Assembly (NCBI RefSeq): GCF_036409155.1
Contig: NZ_JAZGLW010000003.1
Span: 62,001 to 126,000, forward strand
Length of the DNA: 64,000 nucleotides
Direction of reading: 5' to 3'
Source: Mycobacterium sp. 050128
GTDB taxonomy: Bacteria; Actinomycetota; Actinomycetes; Mycobacteriales; Mycobacteriaceae
Below the pieces are notes generated by a model that saw nothing but the letters and a program-made list of their open reading frames with translations, did not search any database and was not told the origin of the DNA. Numbering within the stretch: position 1 is the first letter of the stretch; each line of letters opens with the position of its first letter. Of this stretch, positions 9,111-18,432 are shown piece after piece. Position numbers and translations under genes: made by a program.

Positions 9111-10166
9111 ATGGCCAACGGTCGTCTTGCTGATCCGGATTGTTGTCTGCGAACCGAGCCTCGGGCGGACCCGCGAATGGTCGAAGCTCTCGCGTCAGTG
9201 GGTCTCGACAGCAATGCGCCGACGGTGGCCCTAACACGGGATGCGCCACTCGAGGAATTGCTGGCATATGCCGCGATGGCCGAGGAGGGGATGGGCGCCG
9301 TTATCGGCCTGTTCGCGGCGGGTGTTCCGGACGCGGACGGCGTGACCACTACGGCGACGACGATCACCGGCGAAGACGGCAACGACGTGACGCTCTACGT
9401 CAGCCGCCCCGATGCGGATGGTCCATTGCCTGCCGTAGTGCACCTGCACGGTGGCGGCATGGCCATCGCCAGCGCCGCCGACGCAACATACATGCGGCTG
9501 CGGGAGTACATCGCGGGCACCGGCCTCGTCGTGGTCGGCGTTGAGTTCCGCAATTCCGGCGGAAAACTCGGCCCACACCCCTTTCCCGGCGGACTGAACG
9601 ACTGCGCAGCCGGCGTTCGCTGGGTTGCATCGCATCGCGCCGAACTCGGCGTTAGCCACCTGGTCGTGGCAGGCGAGTCCGGCGGAGGCAATCTCACTCT
9701 GACCGTGGCGCACAAAGCCAAACGCGAGGGGTGGCTGCAGGACATCGCGGGCTTCTATGCGCAATGCCCGTACATCTCTAATCGATGGCATGAACCCCCC
9801 GATGAGTTGCCCTCACTGCGAGAATGCGACGGCTACTTCATCAGTCTTCAACAGCTGGAGCTACTGGGTTCGCTTTACGACCCCGACGATAAGAACTCGA
9901 ACGACCCCTCCTGTTTTGCCGGCGTCGCGACCGACGAGGATCTGAATGGTCTTCCACCACATGTGATCTCGGTGAACGAACTCGACCCGTTGCGCGACGA
10001 GGGACTGGATTACTACCGCCGCCTGGTGCGCGCGGGTGTACCCACCGTGGGCCGGTTGGTCCCGGGCACCTGTCACGGGGGCGATCTGATGTTCGCCGGC
10101 GCGATGCCCGAGGTTTTCGCGGCCAGCATCCGCGATCTCAGCGGCTTCGCCAAGAGCCTCGCGTAG
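9111..10166 (+). CDS. Alpha/beta hydrolase, HSL-type esterase
   Basis: This encodes 351 residues. The oxyanion-hole motif VHLHGGGMAI (about residues 109-118) and nucleophile elbow AGESGGGN identify the hormone-sensitive-lipase-like esterase family. The acid (in NELDPLRDEG) and the His (GTCHGGD near residue 322) are in the expected places. The substrate is probably a short-chain ester; the exact substrate is unknown. There is no signal peptide. It is transcribed towards the convergent aldehyde dehydrogenase. Confidence 0.88.
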   Translation: MANGRLADPDCCLRTEPRADPRMVEALASVGLDSNAPTVALTRDAPLEELLAYAAMAEEGMGAVIGLFAAGVPDADGVTTTATTITGEDGNDVTLYVSRPDADGPLPAVVHLHGGGMAIASAADATYMRLREYIAGTGLVVVGVEFRNSGGKLGPHPFPGGLNDCAAGVRWVASHRAELGVSHLVVAGESGGGNLTLTVAHKAKREGWLQDIAGFYAQCPYISNRWHEPPDELPSLRECDGYFISLQQLELLGSLYDPDDKNSNDPSCFAGVATDEDLNGLPPHVISVNELDPLRDEGLDYYRRLVRAGVPTVGRLVPGTCHGGDLMFAGAMPEVFAASIRDLSGFAKSLA

Positions 10167-10196
10167 GCGCTCGCGGGAGCCGGGTGGCGGCCAAGG

Positions 10197-11603
10197 TCAA
10201 AGGCCGATGTAGACCGCCTTGGTGTTGAAGTAAGCCTCGATGCCCTTGCGGCCACGCTCGCCGCCCCAACCCGATTGCTTGTGGCCGCTGATCGGCATCG
10301 ACGGGTCGGCCGCGAGCGAGGAGTTCACCCAAATCTGTCCTGCGCGAAGCTCATTCACGACGCGATGGGCCCGGCTGAGGTTCTCGGTCCAAATCGAGCC
10401 GGCCAGCCCGTAGTGCGTGTCGTTCGCGGCGGCGAGCACCTCGTCCTCGTCGTCGAACGGGATCACGCAGCCCACCGGCCCGAAGATCTCCTCCTTGATG
10501 AGCCGCATGTCGGGTGTGGTGTTGGTGACGATCGTCGCCTCGTAGAAGTAGCCCTTGCGGTCCATCGGCTTACCGCCGGTGATCACCTGCGCGCCGCCGG
10601 CGACGCCGTCGTTGACGATGCCCTCCACGCGCTTGCGCTGCTTGTCACTGATCAGCGGCCCGAGCACGGAGTCGGGATCGTCGCTGCCACCCATCGGCAG
10701 CATCTGAGCGAAGCCGGCGAGCCCTTCGACCACCTGGTCGTAGATGCCGCGCTGCACGTAGATGCGCGAGGTACATGAGCAGTTCTGCCCCGAACCGGCC
10801 AGCAGGCCCATGCCGGCGCCCATGATCGCCTTGTCGAGGTTGGCGTCGTCGAACATGATCAGCGGTGACTTGCCGCCGAGCTCGAGGGTGAGGCGCTTGA
10901 GGTTGCCCGCCGCCGCCTTGACGATCAGCCGTCCGACCTCCGTCGATCCGGTGAACGAGATCTTGTCGATGTCCGGGTGCGCGGTCATTGCCGCACCCGT
11001 CGTCTCCCCGTAGCCGGTGATGACGTTGAGGACGCCGTCGGGCAGGCCCGCCTCGCGGAAGATCTCTTCGAGCTTCAGCGCGGTGAGCGGCGTCTCCTCG
11101 GCGGGCTTGAGCACCGCGCTGCAACCCGCCGCCAGGGCGGGTGCGACCTTGAGCATCGCGACGAAGAAGGGCCCATTCCACGGAATGATCAGGCCGACGA
11201 CGCCGACCGGCTCGAGCTGGGTGAACGTGTGGTAGGTCTCCCAGCTGCCGAGCAGGCCATCGGACACGAGGTTGGCCGACTCACCGTGGATCTTGCCGAC
11301 CCAGCCGGCGTAGTACTTCAGCATGTCGACCGACACCGGGATGATGTGACGCGCGGCGGTCAGGTTCATGCCGTTGTCCTGGCCCTCGAGCGCGGCGAGT
11401 TCGTCGGTGCGCTCCTCGATGATGCGAGCGGCGCGGAAGAGCACGTTTGCGCGGTGCGACGCAGGCGCCTTGCGCCACACCCCCGACTCGAAGGTCTCCC
11501 GCGCGCGGGCCACGGCCGCGTCGACGGCCGCTTGGTCGGAATCGGGGACCTCCGTGATCAGCTCCTCGTTGGAGGGGTTGTAGACCGCGATGGCGTCAGC
11601 CAA
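10197..11603 (-). CDS. Aldehyde dehydrogenase, NAD(P)-dependent
   Basis: This encodes 468 residues of normal family length. It has the NAD-binding FTGSTEVGRLI turn, the general base Glu in LELGGKSPLIMF, and the catalytic Cys in GSGQNCSCTSR. It oxidises an aldehyde to the acid; the broad family gives no firm substrate. The promoter region (11604-11689) holds a perfect 14-bp palindrome, and a LacI-type regulator gene lies immediately upstream on the same strand, so repression by that regulator is likely. Confidence 0.93.
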   Translation of the reverse strand: MADAIAVYNPSNEELITEVPDSDQAAVDAAVARARETFESGVWRKAPASHRANVLFRAARIIEERTDELAALEGQDNGMNLTAARHIIPVSVDMLKYYAGWVGKIHGESANLVSDGLLGSWETYHTFTQLEPVGVVGLIIPWNGPFFVAMLKVAPALAAGCSAVLKPAEETPLTALKLEEIFREAGLPDGVLNVITGYGETTGAAMTAHPDIDKISFTGSTEVGRLIVKAAAGNLKRLTLELGGKSPLIMFDDANLDKAIMGAGMGLLAGSGQNCSCTSRIYVQRGIYDQVVEGLAGFAQMLPMGGSDDPDSVLGPLISDKQRKRVEGIVNDGVAGGAQVITGGKPMDRKGYFYEATIVTNTTPDMRLIKEEIFGPVGCVIPFDDEDEVLAAANDTHYGLAGSIWTENLSRAHRVVNELRAGQIWVNSSLAADPSMPISGHKQSGWGGERGRKGIEAYFNTKAVYIGL

Positions 11604-11655
11604 TGTCCTTCATCCTTTCGGCGAGCCGCCGGAGTGGCGTCGTTGCCCGACAGAG

Positions 11656-11669
11656 GTTACGCGCGTAAC
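11656..11669. promoter_or_regulatory. Palindromic operator, probable LacI-family binding site
   Basis: GTTACGCGCGTAAC is a perfect 14-bp palindrome with a central CG step, the usual form of LacI/GalR operators. It lies 53 bases upstream of the aldehyde dehydrogenase start and 20 bases after the LacI-type gene ends, so it most likely controls the dehydrogenase. Confidence 0.5.
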
Positions 11670-11689
11670 TAGTGAGTGTCTAGTACGGC

Positions 11690-12655
11690 TCAGGTGGACT
11701 CGCGGATGACCAGCGTCGCGATGTCCCGGGCAGCCGGAAGGGGCTCGTCGGGTAAGCCGAGCTCGGTCAAAACCGCTGACAGTGCCACCTCGGCAATCGC
11801 CGCGCGGTCGAACACCACTGTCGTTAGCGCGGGGACGCTGAAGGGGGACAGGGTTGTGGCGTCGACACCGATGACCGCGAGATCCTCCGGGCAACGCAGT
11901 CCGGCGCGCCGAATGCCGTCGAGCACCACGAAGGCCACTTCGTCGCTCTGTGCGCAGACCGCGGTGACGCCCGCATCGTGCAATTCGCGGACCGGTGTGG
12001 CGCTGTCGTCCGGCGTCAACGCCGTCACCACGACGTCGGGCAGACCGTGCTGGTGCGCGGCGCGTCGGACACCGTCGATCCAGTAGTCGCCGAGAGCGCG
12101 CCATCGACGATCGCCGGAGTAGGCAAATCCGAGGTTGCGATGACCTCGCGAGGCGAGATGGTCGACGCGCAGCTGTCCGACCGAATACTGCGGGTCGCCG
12201 AGCCCCGGCAGGGTGTGCACGCAGATGTGGGGGATGGCTGCGTCCTTGACGGCGCCAGATGCTCTGCGGCCCAAGGGGAAAAGACTCGTCACAGCGATCG
12301 GCTGGAGATGATTGATGGCGTCGGCGACCGCATCGTCGTGCTCGGTCTCGAACAGCTGAACTTGCACGATGCCGCGGCGGGTCAACTCGGTGGTCATGTG
12401 CGTGCCCACCTGCATGGGCATCTCACCGCCGGCGAGCTGCGGCACGATGTACAAGATCACGCCGCTTTTGCCGCGGGCGAGGTTGCGGGCGGCAAGGTTG
12501 GGCCGGTACCCGAGTTCGGCCGCGGCACTGTGGACCGCGGCGCGGGTCTGCGCCGAGATGGTGCGCCCGACAGAGTTGTTCAGCACGTAGCTGACCGTCG
12601 CGGTCGACACGTTCGCCATGCGCGCGACGTCGGCCTTGGTGGGCCTGCCCTTCAC
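11690..12655 (-). CDS. LacI/GalR-family transcriptional regulator
   Basis: This encodes 321 residues from a GTG start. The N-terminal helix-turn-helix (KADVARMANVSTATVSYVLN) and hinge (LGYRPNLAARNLARGKS) are textbook LacI-family, followed by a periplasmic-binding-protein-like effector domain. The effector is unknown. It lies directly upstream of the aldehyde dehydrogenase in the same orientation with a palindromic operator in between, suggesting local control of that gene. Confidence 0.93.
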   Translation of the reverse strand: MKGRPTKADVARMANVSTATVSYVLNNSVGRTISAQTRAAVHSAAAELGYRPNLAARNLARGKSGVILYIVPQLAGGEMPMQVGTHMTTELTRRGIVQVQLFETEHDDAVADAINHLQPIAVTSLFPLGRRASGAVKDAAIPHICVHTLPGLGDPQYSVGQLRVDHLASRGHRNLGFAYSGDRRWRALGDYWIDGVRRAAHQHGLPDVVVTALTPDDSATPVRELHDAGVTAVCAQSDEVAFVVLDGIRRAGLRCPEDLAVIGVDATTLSPFSVPALTTVVFDRAAIAEVALSAVLTELGLPDEPLPAARDIATLVIREST

Positions 12656-12842
12656 GCTCAGATCGACCTCCCAGCCAGCCGTCTCGTGTGACGACTCAGA
12701 TTACGTCGATCGAGGCGCGCTTCCTGCGCATTCAATCGCCGGGTGGGTTCGCCCGCCCGTTGAAGTCACGCGGTCGGATGCGAAAGACTCGGTGCGGGCC
12801 AACCAGCCGCAGGACTTCACGTAATCGTTGGTGGTGGACGCA

Positions 12843-13739
12843 ATGAACCGTAGACACGTGTGCGCCGCGCCGGTTGCCTTCGCGATGATCGTCGTCGCAA
12901 TCGTCGGCTGTGGGCAGTCGGCGGCGTCACCGGCGATGTTCGCCGAGGCGCCGGGCGTGCCCCTCGGCGTGCAGCCGCAGCTGGCATCCGACCCCGCGCA
13001 GCTGGCCAAAGATCTCGTCGCTGACGAACTCGCGCTGCGCGACCCGTCGACACCGGAGGCCGCGCTGGCCGCGGCGGCGCATCGCGAGCAAGCGGCTTAC
13101 CGGGCGATCGGGCGGCATCCGGAATGGGATGCGACCGTCCGACCGCTCGTCCCGGCGTCGTTACTCGATGTCTACGACCGCAATGTCGACGCCCGTCGAC
13201 AGCTCCAGGCGATGGCGCAAGTGCGGGACACCGTACCGGCCTGGCGCATCGACCCGCCGGCTCCGGTCGACGAGTTGATGGGCTACTACCACGCGGCGGA
13301 AGCCGAGTCCGGCGTCGGCTGGAACTACCTGGCCGCGATCAACCTGGTCGAGACGCGTTTCGGCAGTATCAACGGCGTGAGCACCGCCGGCGCCCAAGGC
13401 CCGATGCAGTTCTTGCCGTCGACGTTCGCCTCCTACGGCCAGGGCGGTGACGTCAACTCGCCCCACGACAGCATCATGGCGGCGGGCCGCATGCTCAACG
13501 CCAACGGATTTGCCAACGACCCCGATCGCGCCATCTACAGCTACAACCACGCGCACCAATACGTGCAGGCGGTCGACGACTACGCCGCGTTGATCGGGGC
13601 CGATCCCGCGGCGTTTGGCACGTTCTACCGCTGGGACGTCTACTACGTCACGACCGCCGGCGACGTGTTGCTGCCCATCGGTTACGCCGCGTCGTCACCG
13701 ATCCCCGTCGCGGACTATCTAGCCGCCCACGCGCAGTAG
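12843..13739 (+). CDS. Lytic transglycosylase-like lipoprotein
   Basis: This encodes 298 residues. I chose the ATG at 12843 rather than the upstream TTG. The signal peptide ends in a lipobox (IVGC, about Cys23). The C-terminal half carries an SLT/MltB-type fold: LAAINLVETRFGSINGVST has the putative catalytic Glu, then AQGPMQFLPSTFASYG, and later the YSYNHAHQYVQAV segment. It probably cleaves peptidoglycan glycan strands at the outer face of the membrane. It precedes the large signalling gene at 13917 on the same strand, but a 177-base gap separates them. Confidence 0.82.
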   Translation: MNRRHVCAAPVAFAMIVVAIVGCGQSAASPAMFAEAPGVPLGVQPQLASDPAQLAKDLVADELALRDPSTPEAALAAAAHREQAAYRAIGRHPEWDATVRPLVPASLLDVYDRNVDARRQLQAMAQVRDTVPAWRIDPPAPVDELMGYYHAAEAESGVGWNYLAAINLVETRFGSINGVSTAGAQGPMQFLPSTFASYGQGGDVNSPHDSIMAAGRMLNANGFANDPDRAIYSYNHAHQYVQAVDDYAALIGADPAAFGTFYRWDVYYVTTAGDVLLPIGYAASSPIPVADYLAAHAQ

Positions 13740-13916
13740 CGTGCGGCTGCAAACCCGATAGTCGACTTACCGAAACCGTCCGCCCGAGCAAACGGCACAA
13801 TTGTGGACTATCCAGCGAAAAACTGGCGACGAGACCTCGGTCAATGGTTCTCTATGAGGGAGCCGCAACGGGCAGCGGTAAGCGACCGTCTCTGGGTCTG
13901 AGCACATTCGGAAGGG

Positions 13917-16900
13917 ATGTCAGTGGTTTTCCGGGCAGACCAGGAGATCGGCCTCGATCTGGCCGCCGTCGACTGGGCGGCCACCCCGCTCGGGCCAGTC
14001 GAGAATTGGCCGCAAAGCCTCCGCACTGCCGTCAACATCCTGCTGTCGTCCCGGTTCTCGATGTGGATGGCGTGGGGTCCGGAGCTGACCTTCTTCTGCA
14101 ATGCCGCCTATCGCCGCGACACGCTGGGCCGCAAGTACCCCTGGGCGCTGGGCCGCCCGGCCAGCGAGGTGTGGGCCGAGATCTGGGACGACATCGGTCC
14201 GCGGATCGCGAGCGTGTTGGTGACCGGGGAGCCCACCTGGGACGAGGGCTTACTGCTGATCATCGAAAGGTCGGGATACCCCGAGGAGTCGTACCACACG
14301 TTCTCCTACAGCGCGCTGCGCGACGAGGACGCCAGCATCGTGGGGATGCTCTGCGTGGTGCGGGAAGACACCGATCGCGTGATCGCTCAGCGGCGGATGG
14401 CAACGCTGCGCGACCTGGGTTCGGATCCGAGCGTCGTGCGCACCGAACGTCAGTTGCTGGACCACGCGGCCCAGCAGCTCGCGAACAACCCCTACGACCT
14501 TCCCTTCACGACGACCTATCTATTCGGCGAGCACGGCGAGGCACTGCTGGCCGGGGTCAGCGGAATCGAGCCCGGGCATCCCACGGCGCCGCAAATGCTT
14601 CCCGCCGAGGGCCTTACCGCCTGGCGCACCGAGGCGTTGGCGCAGGGTGTAACCCAACTGATCGACCTCGACAACGAAGCACCTGGTCTGCCCACCGGCG
14701 CCTGGCCGGAGCCGCCCACGCAGGCGCTCGTGGTGCCGCTTCTGCAGCAGGGCGGAGCGCCAGTCGGCTTCCTGGTGGCCGGCCTGAATCGGTATCGCCA
14801 GCTCGACGACGGCTACCGCGGCTTCGTGGAGCTGGTGGGCGGCTACATCGCCGGAGGCATTGGCAGCGCGCGCAGCTATCGGGCTCAGCAACAGCGGGCC
14901 GAGGAGCTGGCCGAACTCGACCGGGCGAAGACGGCGTTCTTCTCCAACGTCAGCCACGAATTCCGCACCCCGCTCACGTTGATTCTTGGACCGGTCGAGG
15001 AGTTGCGCGGCCGGGCAGCCGGGTTGGACGAGCGGGCGCGTCAGGAGCTGGAACTGGTGCACCGCAACGGTTTACGGCTGGCCAAGCTCGTCAACACGCT
15101 GCTGGACTTTTCCCGCATCGAGGCGGGGCGGATGCGCGCTCGATTCGAGCCCGTCGACTTGTCAACCGTCACAGCCGATTTGGCCAGCGTCTTCCGCTCG
15201 GCGATCGACCGGGCCGGTGTGACGTTCTCGGTGGACTGTCCGCCGCTCGACGAACCGGTTTATCTGGATCACGAGATGTGGGAGAAGGTGATCCTCAACC
15301 TGCTGTCGAACGCGTTGAAGTTCACCTTCGAGGGGACGATACGGGTCGCGGTGAGCCGCGATGACACCGATGCCATCGTCACGGTGTCCGACACCGGGGT
15401 CGGGGTGCCCGCCGCCGAAATGCCCCGGCTCTTCGAGCGTTTCCACCGCATCGAGAACGCACGCGCCCGCTCCACCGAGGGCAGCGGAATCGGGCTGGCT
15501 CTGGTCAAAGAACTCGTCGGGCTGCACGGCGGCGCCATCTCGGTCGACAGTCAGGAAGGCGTCGGCACCACCTTCACCATCCGCTTGGCCTTCGGCTCGG
15601 CCCATCTGCCCACCGACGAAGTCTCGACACCACCGGCAGCACGTCCCGCATCCGGCGTGATCGCCGAACCGTTTGTACAGGAAGCCTTGCGCTGGCTGCC
15701 CGGCGACACCGGCGCCGCAGCGTCCGACGCCAGCAGCACAGCGATGATGACCGCAGTCGCGCCCGCCGGGAGAGACGGCGAACGGACCCGCGTGTTGATC
15801 GCCGACGACAACGCCGATATGCGTGAATACCTGATCAGCCTGATGCAGACATCCGGCTACCAGGTCACTGACGTCACCGATGGGCAGCAGGCGCTCGACG
15901 CCATCCGTGCGCAGGTTCCCGACCTTGTCATCAGCGACGTGATGATGCCCGGGCTGGATGGTCTGCAACTGCTTTCGGCGCTGCGCGGTGACCCCCGCAC
16001 CGCGGCATTACCCGTGCTGTTGCTCTCGGCGCGCGCCGGGCAAGAAGCCTCGATCGAAGGCTTGCTGGCCGGCGCCGACGACTATCTCGTCAAGCCGTTC
16101 GCCGCCGCCGAGCTCCTGGCCAGGGTGCGCGCCAACGTCGAACTGTCGCGGTTGCGCAGCCACCACAACCGGTGGCGCACCGCCCTGGTGGATTCGCTGC
16201 AGGAAGGTTTCTTCGTCTGCGACGAACAGGGTGCCGTCATCGAGATCAACGCCGCATTCAGCGAGATCATGGGTTACGGCCCCGAACAGCTGCCCTATGA
16301 CCCGCCCCACCCGTGGTGGCCGGACGCCGAGACCACCCCGGAAGCCCATCGCCAAGTTCAGGGGGTCTTCGACCAGCTGCTGAACGAAACCCAAGGCGCG
16401 TTCACCGCGCCGGTGGTCCACCGGGACGGGCACCGGCTGTGGGTCGCGGCGAACTTCAGCCACGTCGACGACCCGGACACCGGCCGCCGAATCATGGTCG
16501 GCACCCTGCGTGACATCACGACCGAGCACTACATCGTGCAGAGTCAGCTCGCCCTGGCTGCACTGAATCAGCAACTGGCACAAGCGGATACGCTTGACGA
16601 CACGCTGCGGGGCGCGATCGGAGAACTACGCCAGACGTGGAATGCGCGCCGCGTTCTGGCCGCGACGTTCGCCCGCGACGCTTCCCAGGACGACACCCCG
16701 GCACTGGTGTGTGCCGGTGAGCCGTGTGATTGGGACGAACTGCCGCCGGGTCACCGGCTGTTAATCGAGTCGCTGCGCGATTCCGATCTGCTGACCACGG
16801 TCGCCGGAGAGCCTGGTAGAGCGGGCATCTCGCTGCAGCATCCCCGCGGAGTACTCGTTGTGTGGATCGACTTGGCCGAGCAGCGCCCGTTCACTTCGGA

Positions 16901-18053
16901 GGATCACAACCTGCTGAAGGTGTTGGGCGGGCGGCTCAGCCAAGGTCTGCACCGCGTCTATCAGTTGGACGAGCAACGGGAGACCGCGCTGGCGCTGCAA
17001 CACGCGATGCTCGGTCCGACGAATTTGCCGGGAGGCTTTGCGGTGCGGTATCACCCGGCCAGCCATCCGCTGCAGGTGGGCGGTGACTGGTATGACGTCG
17101 TCGATCTCGACGACGGGCGGGTTGCGTTGATCGTCGGCGACTGCGTCGGCCACGGGCTGGCCGCAGCGACGGTGATGGGTCAGCTCCGCAGCGCGTGCCG
17201 TGCGCTGCTGCTCGACCAGCCTGGTCCCAGTGCGGTTCTCGCTGGGTTGGACCGCTTCGCTGCGCGCCTGCCCGGCGCCCGCTGCACCACCGCATTCTGC
17301 GCGGTGCTCACCCTCGACACCGGCGAGCTGGTGTACTCCAATGCGGGTCACCCGCCGCCGATCATGGGGCATGCCAATGGAACTAGCGAGCAGCTGGATG
17401 GCGAACATGGGCTTCCCCTGGGGCTGCGGCCGGACTGGTCGCGACCCGAAATACGCGTGAAGATGCCGCCGCGGTCGACGTTGTTGCTCTACACCGACGG
17501 TCTCGTCGAACGCCGCGGCCAGTCGATCGACGAGGGCATCGCCAGTGCGACGGATCTGATTCAGGTGGGTCGGTCCCAGTCCCTCGATGAGGTGGCAGAC
17601 CACCTCATGGTCCGGCTCGAACCCGGAGGCGGCTATTCGGACGACGTGGCCATGCTGCTCTATCGGCAGCCTGCGCCCTTGACGATGAAATTCGCCGCCG
17701 ACGTCGATCACCTCGCACCGAGCCGTGATGCGTTGCGCAGCTGGCTGGCTCAGGCAGGCGTCGAGCCCGATCAAATTGCATACCTGCTCACCGCCGTCGG
17801 TGAAGCTGTCGCCAACGCCATCGAACACGGCTACCGCGATCAACGCGAGGGCACCGTCTCGTTGCGCGCGACCGCGGTCGTCGACGCACTGCACGTGACC
17901 GTCACCGACGGCGGCACCTGGAAGACACCGCGCACCATCCCTGGAGCCAACCGGGGCCGCGGCATCACCCTGATGCGAGGTCTGGTGGAGGACATCACGA
18001 TTCGCTCCACCGAGGCCGGCACCACAGTTCACTTGTACGCGAGGATCCCCTAA
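13917..18053 (+). CDS. Hybrid histidine kinase / receiver / SpoIIE phosphatase / RsbW-like fusion protein
   Basis: This encodes 1378 residues. Domains in order are: PAS-like sensor (about 15-150, WAATPLGPVENWPQSL), GAF (about 175-325), HisKA with phospho-acceptor His347 (SHEFRTPLT) and HATPase (N-box near 462, GSGIGLALVK near 523). Then come a receiver (DD630-631, acceptor Asp674, Lys726), PAS (about 755-880), GAF-like region, and SpoIIE PP2C phosphatase (GGDWYD near 1056, GDCVGHG near 1073, TDGLVE near 1194, SDDVAML near 1241). The last domain is an RsbW-type HATPase (NAIEHGY near 1300). All catalytic residues look intact. The start could instead be GTG 13923, which is better spaced from GGAAGG. 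No membrane helix is evident. It is coupled to the STAS gene by a TAATG overlap. It probably runs a partner switch that frees an unidentified sigma factor. Confidence 0.93.
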   Translation: MSVVFRADQEIGLDLAAVDWAATPLGPVENWPQSLRTAVNILLSSRFSMWMAWGPELTFFCNAAYRRDTLGRKYPWALGRPASEVWAEIWDDIGPRIASVLVTGEPTWDEGLLLIIERSGYPEESYHTFSYSALRDEDASIVGMLCVVREDTDRVIAQRRMATLRDLGSDPSVVRTERQLLDHAAQQLANNPYDLPFTTTYLFGEHGEALLAGVSGIEPGHPTAPQMLPAEGLTAWRTEALAQGVTQLIDLDNEAPGLPTGAWPEPPTQALVVPLLQQGGAPVGFLVAGLNRYRQLDDGYRGFVELVGGYIAGGIGSARSYRAQQQRAEELAELDRAKTAFFSNVSHEFRTPLTLILGPVEELRGRAAGLDERARQELELVHRNGLRLAKLVNTLLDFSRIEAGRMRARFEPVDLSTVTADLASVFRSAIDRAGVTFSVDCPPLDEPVYLDHEMWEKVILNLLSNALKFTFEGTIRVAVSRDDTDAIVTVSDTGVGVPAAEMPRLFERFHRIENARARSTEGSGIGLALVKELVGLHGGAISVDSQEGVGTTFTIRLAFGSAHLPTDEVSTPPAARPASGVIAEPFVQEALRWLPGDTGAAASDASSTAMMTAVAPAGRDGERTRVLIADDNADMREYLISLMQTSGYQVTDVTDGQQALDAIRAQVPDLVISDVMMPGLDGLQLLSALRGDPRTAALPVLLLSARAGQEASIEGLLAGADDYLVKPFAAAELLARVRANVELSRLRSHHNRWRTALVDSLQEGFFVCDEQGAVIEINAAFSEIMGYGPEQLPYDPPHPWWPDAETTPEAHRQVQGVFDQLLNETQGAFTAPVVHRDGHRLWVAANFSHVDDPDTGRRIMVGTLRDITTEHYIVQSQLALAALNQQLAQADTLDDTLRGAIGELRQTWNARRVLAATFARDASQDDTPALVCAGEPCDWDELPPGHRLLIESLRDSDLLTTVAGEPGRAGISLQHPRGVLVVWIDLAEQRPFTSEDHNLLKVLGGRLSQGLHRVYQLDEQRETALALQHAMLGPTNLPGGFAVRYHPASHPLQVGGDWYDVVDLDDGRVALIVGDCVGHGLAAATVMGQLRSACRALLLDQPGPSAVLAGLDRFAARLPGARCTTAFCAVLTLDTGELVYSNAGHPPPIMGHANGTSEQLDGEHGLPLGLRPDWSRPEIRVKMPPRSTLLLYTDGLVERRGQSIDEGIASATDLIQVGRSQSLDEVADHLMVRLEPGGGYSDDVAMLLYRQPAPLTMKFAADVDHLAPSRDALRSWLAQAGVEPDQIAYLLTAVGEAVANAIEHGYRDQREGTVSLRATAVVDALHVTVTDGGTWKTPRTIPGANRGRGITLMRGLVEDITIRSTEAGTTVHLYARIP

Positions 18054-18379
18054 TGCCCGCAGAGCTCACGCTGAACACCGACCAAGGCCCTGACGGAACC
18101 CCCCGGGTGACCGCGACGGGGGAGATTGATCTCAGCAACGTCGCCCAGCTCGTCGAGGCACTCAACACCGCGAGCGCGGGGACCCGAAGTCCGATCACCA
18201 TCGATCTCAGTACGGTCAAGTATCTCGACAGTGCCGGAATCAACGCGCTTTTCGACCATGCCGACAAGGTCGACGGGCTGCACGTCATCGTCCATCGCTT
18301 GCTGATTCGGGTCCTCACGATCACCGGCTTGGACAAGGTTGCGACCCTGGAAGCCGCATCGGCAGGCGACGACGGTTAG
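18053..18379 (+). CDS. STAS-domain anti-sigma factor antagonist
   Basis: This encodes 108 residues beginning inside the stop of the preceding gene (TAATG). The STAS fold is clear: GEIDLSNVAQLVEAL, then IDLSTVKYLDSAGINALF, where the Ser of LDSAG is the phosphorylation site used in RsbV/SpoIIAA switching. The upstream protein contains both an RsbW-like kinase and a SpoIIE phosphatase, so it can in principle phosphorylate and dephosphorylate this antagonist. No sigma factor is encoded nearby. Confidence 0.93.
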   Translation: MPAELTLNTDQGPDGTPRVTATGEIDLSNVAQLVEALNTASAGTRSPITIDLSTVKYLDSAGINALFDHADKVDGLHVIVHRLLIRVLTITGLDKVATLEAASAGDDG

Positions 18380-18432
18380 TAACCGATTCTCACAATCAGT
18401 CAGTTGCACAGGCTATTTCGATTGGGCGCACG

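Noticed and set aside
13844..15364. 506-residue plus-strand open frame in another frame of the kinase gene
   Set aside because: Shadow of the kinase gene; the kinase frame carries all domain motifs.
16761..18032. 423-residue minus-strand open frame
   Set aside because: Antisense to the SpoIIE/RsbW part of the large signalling gene; no domain signature.
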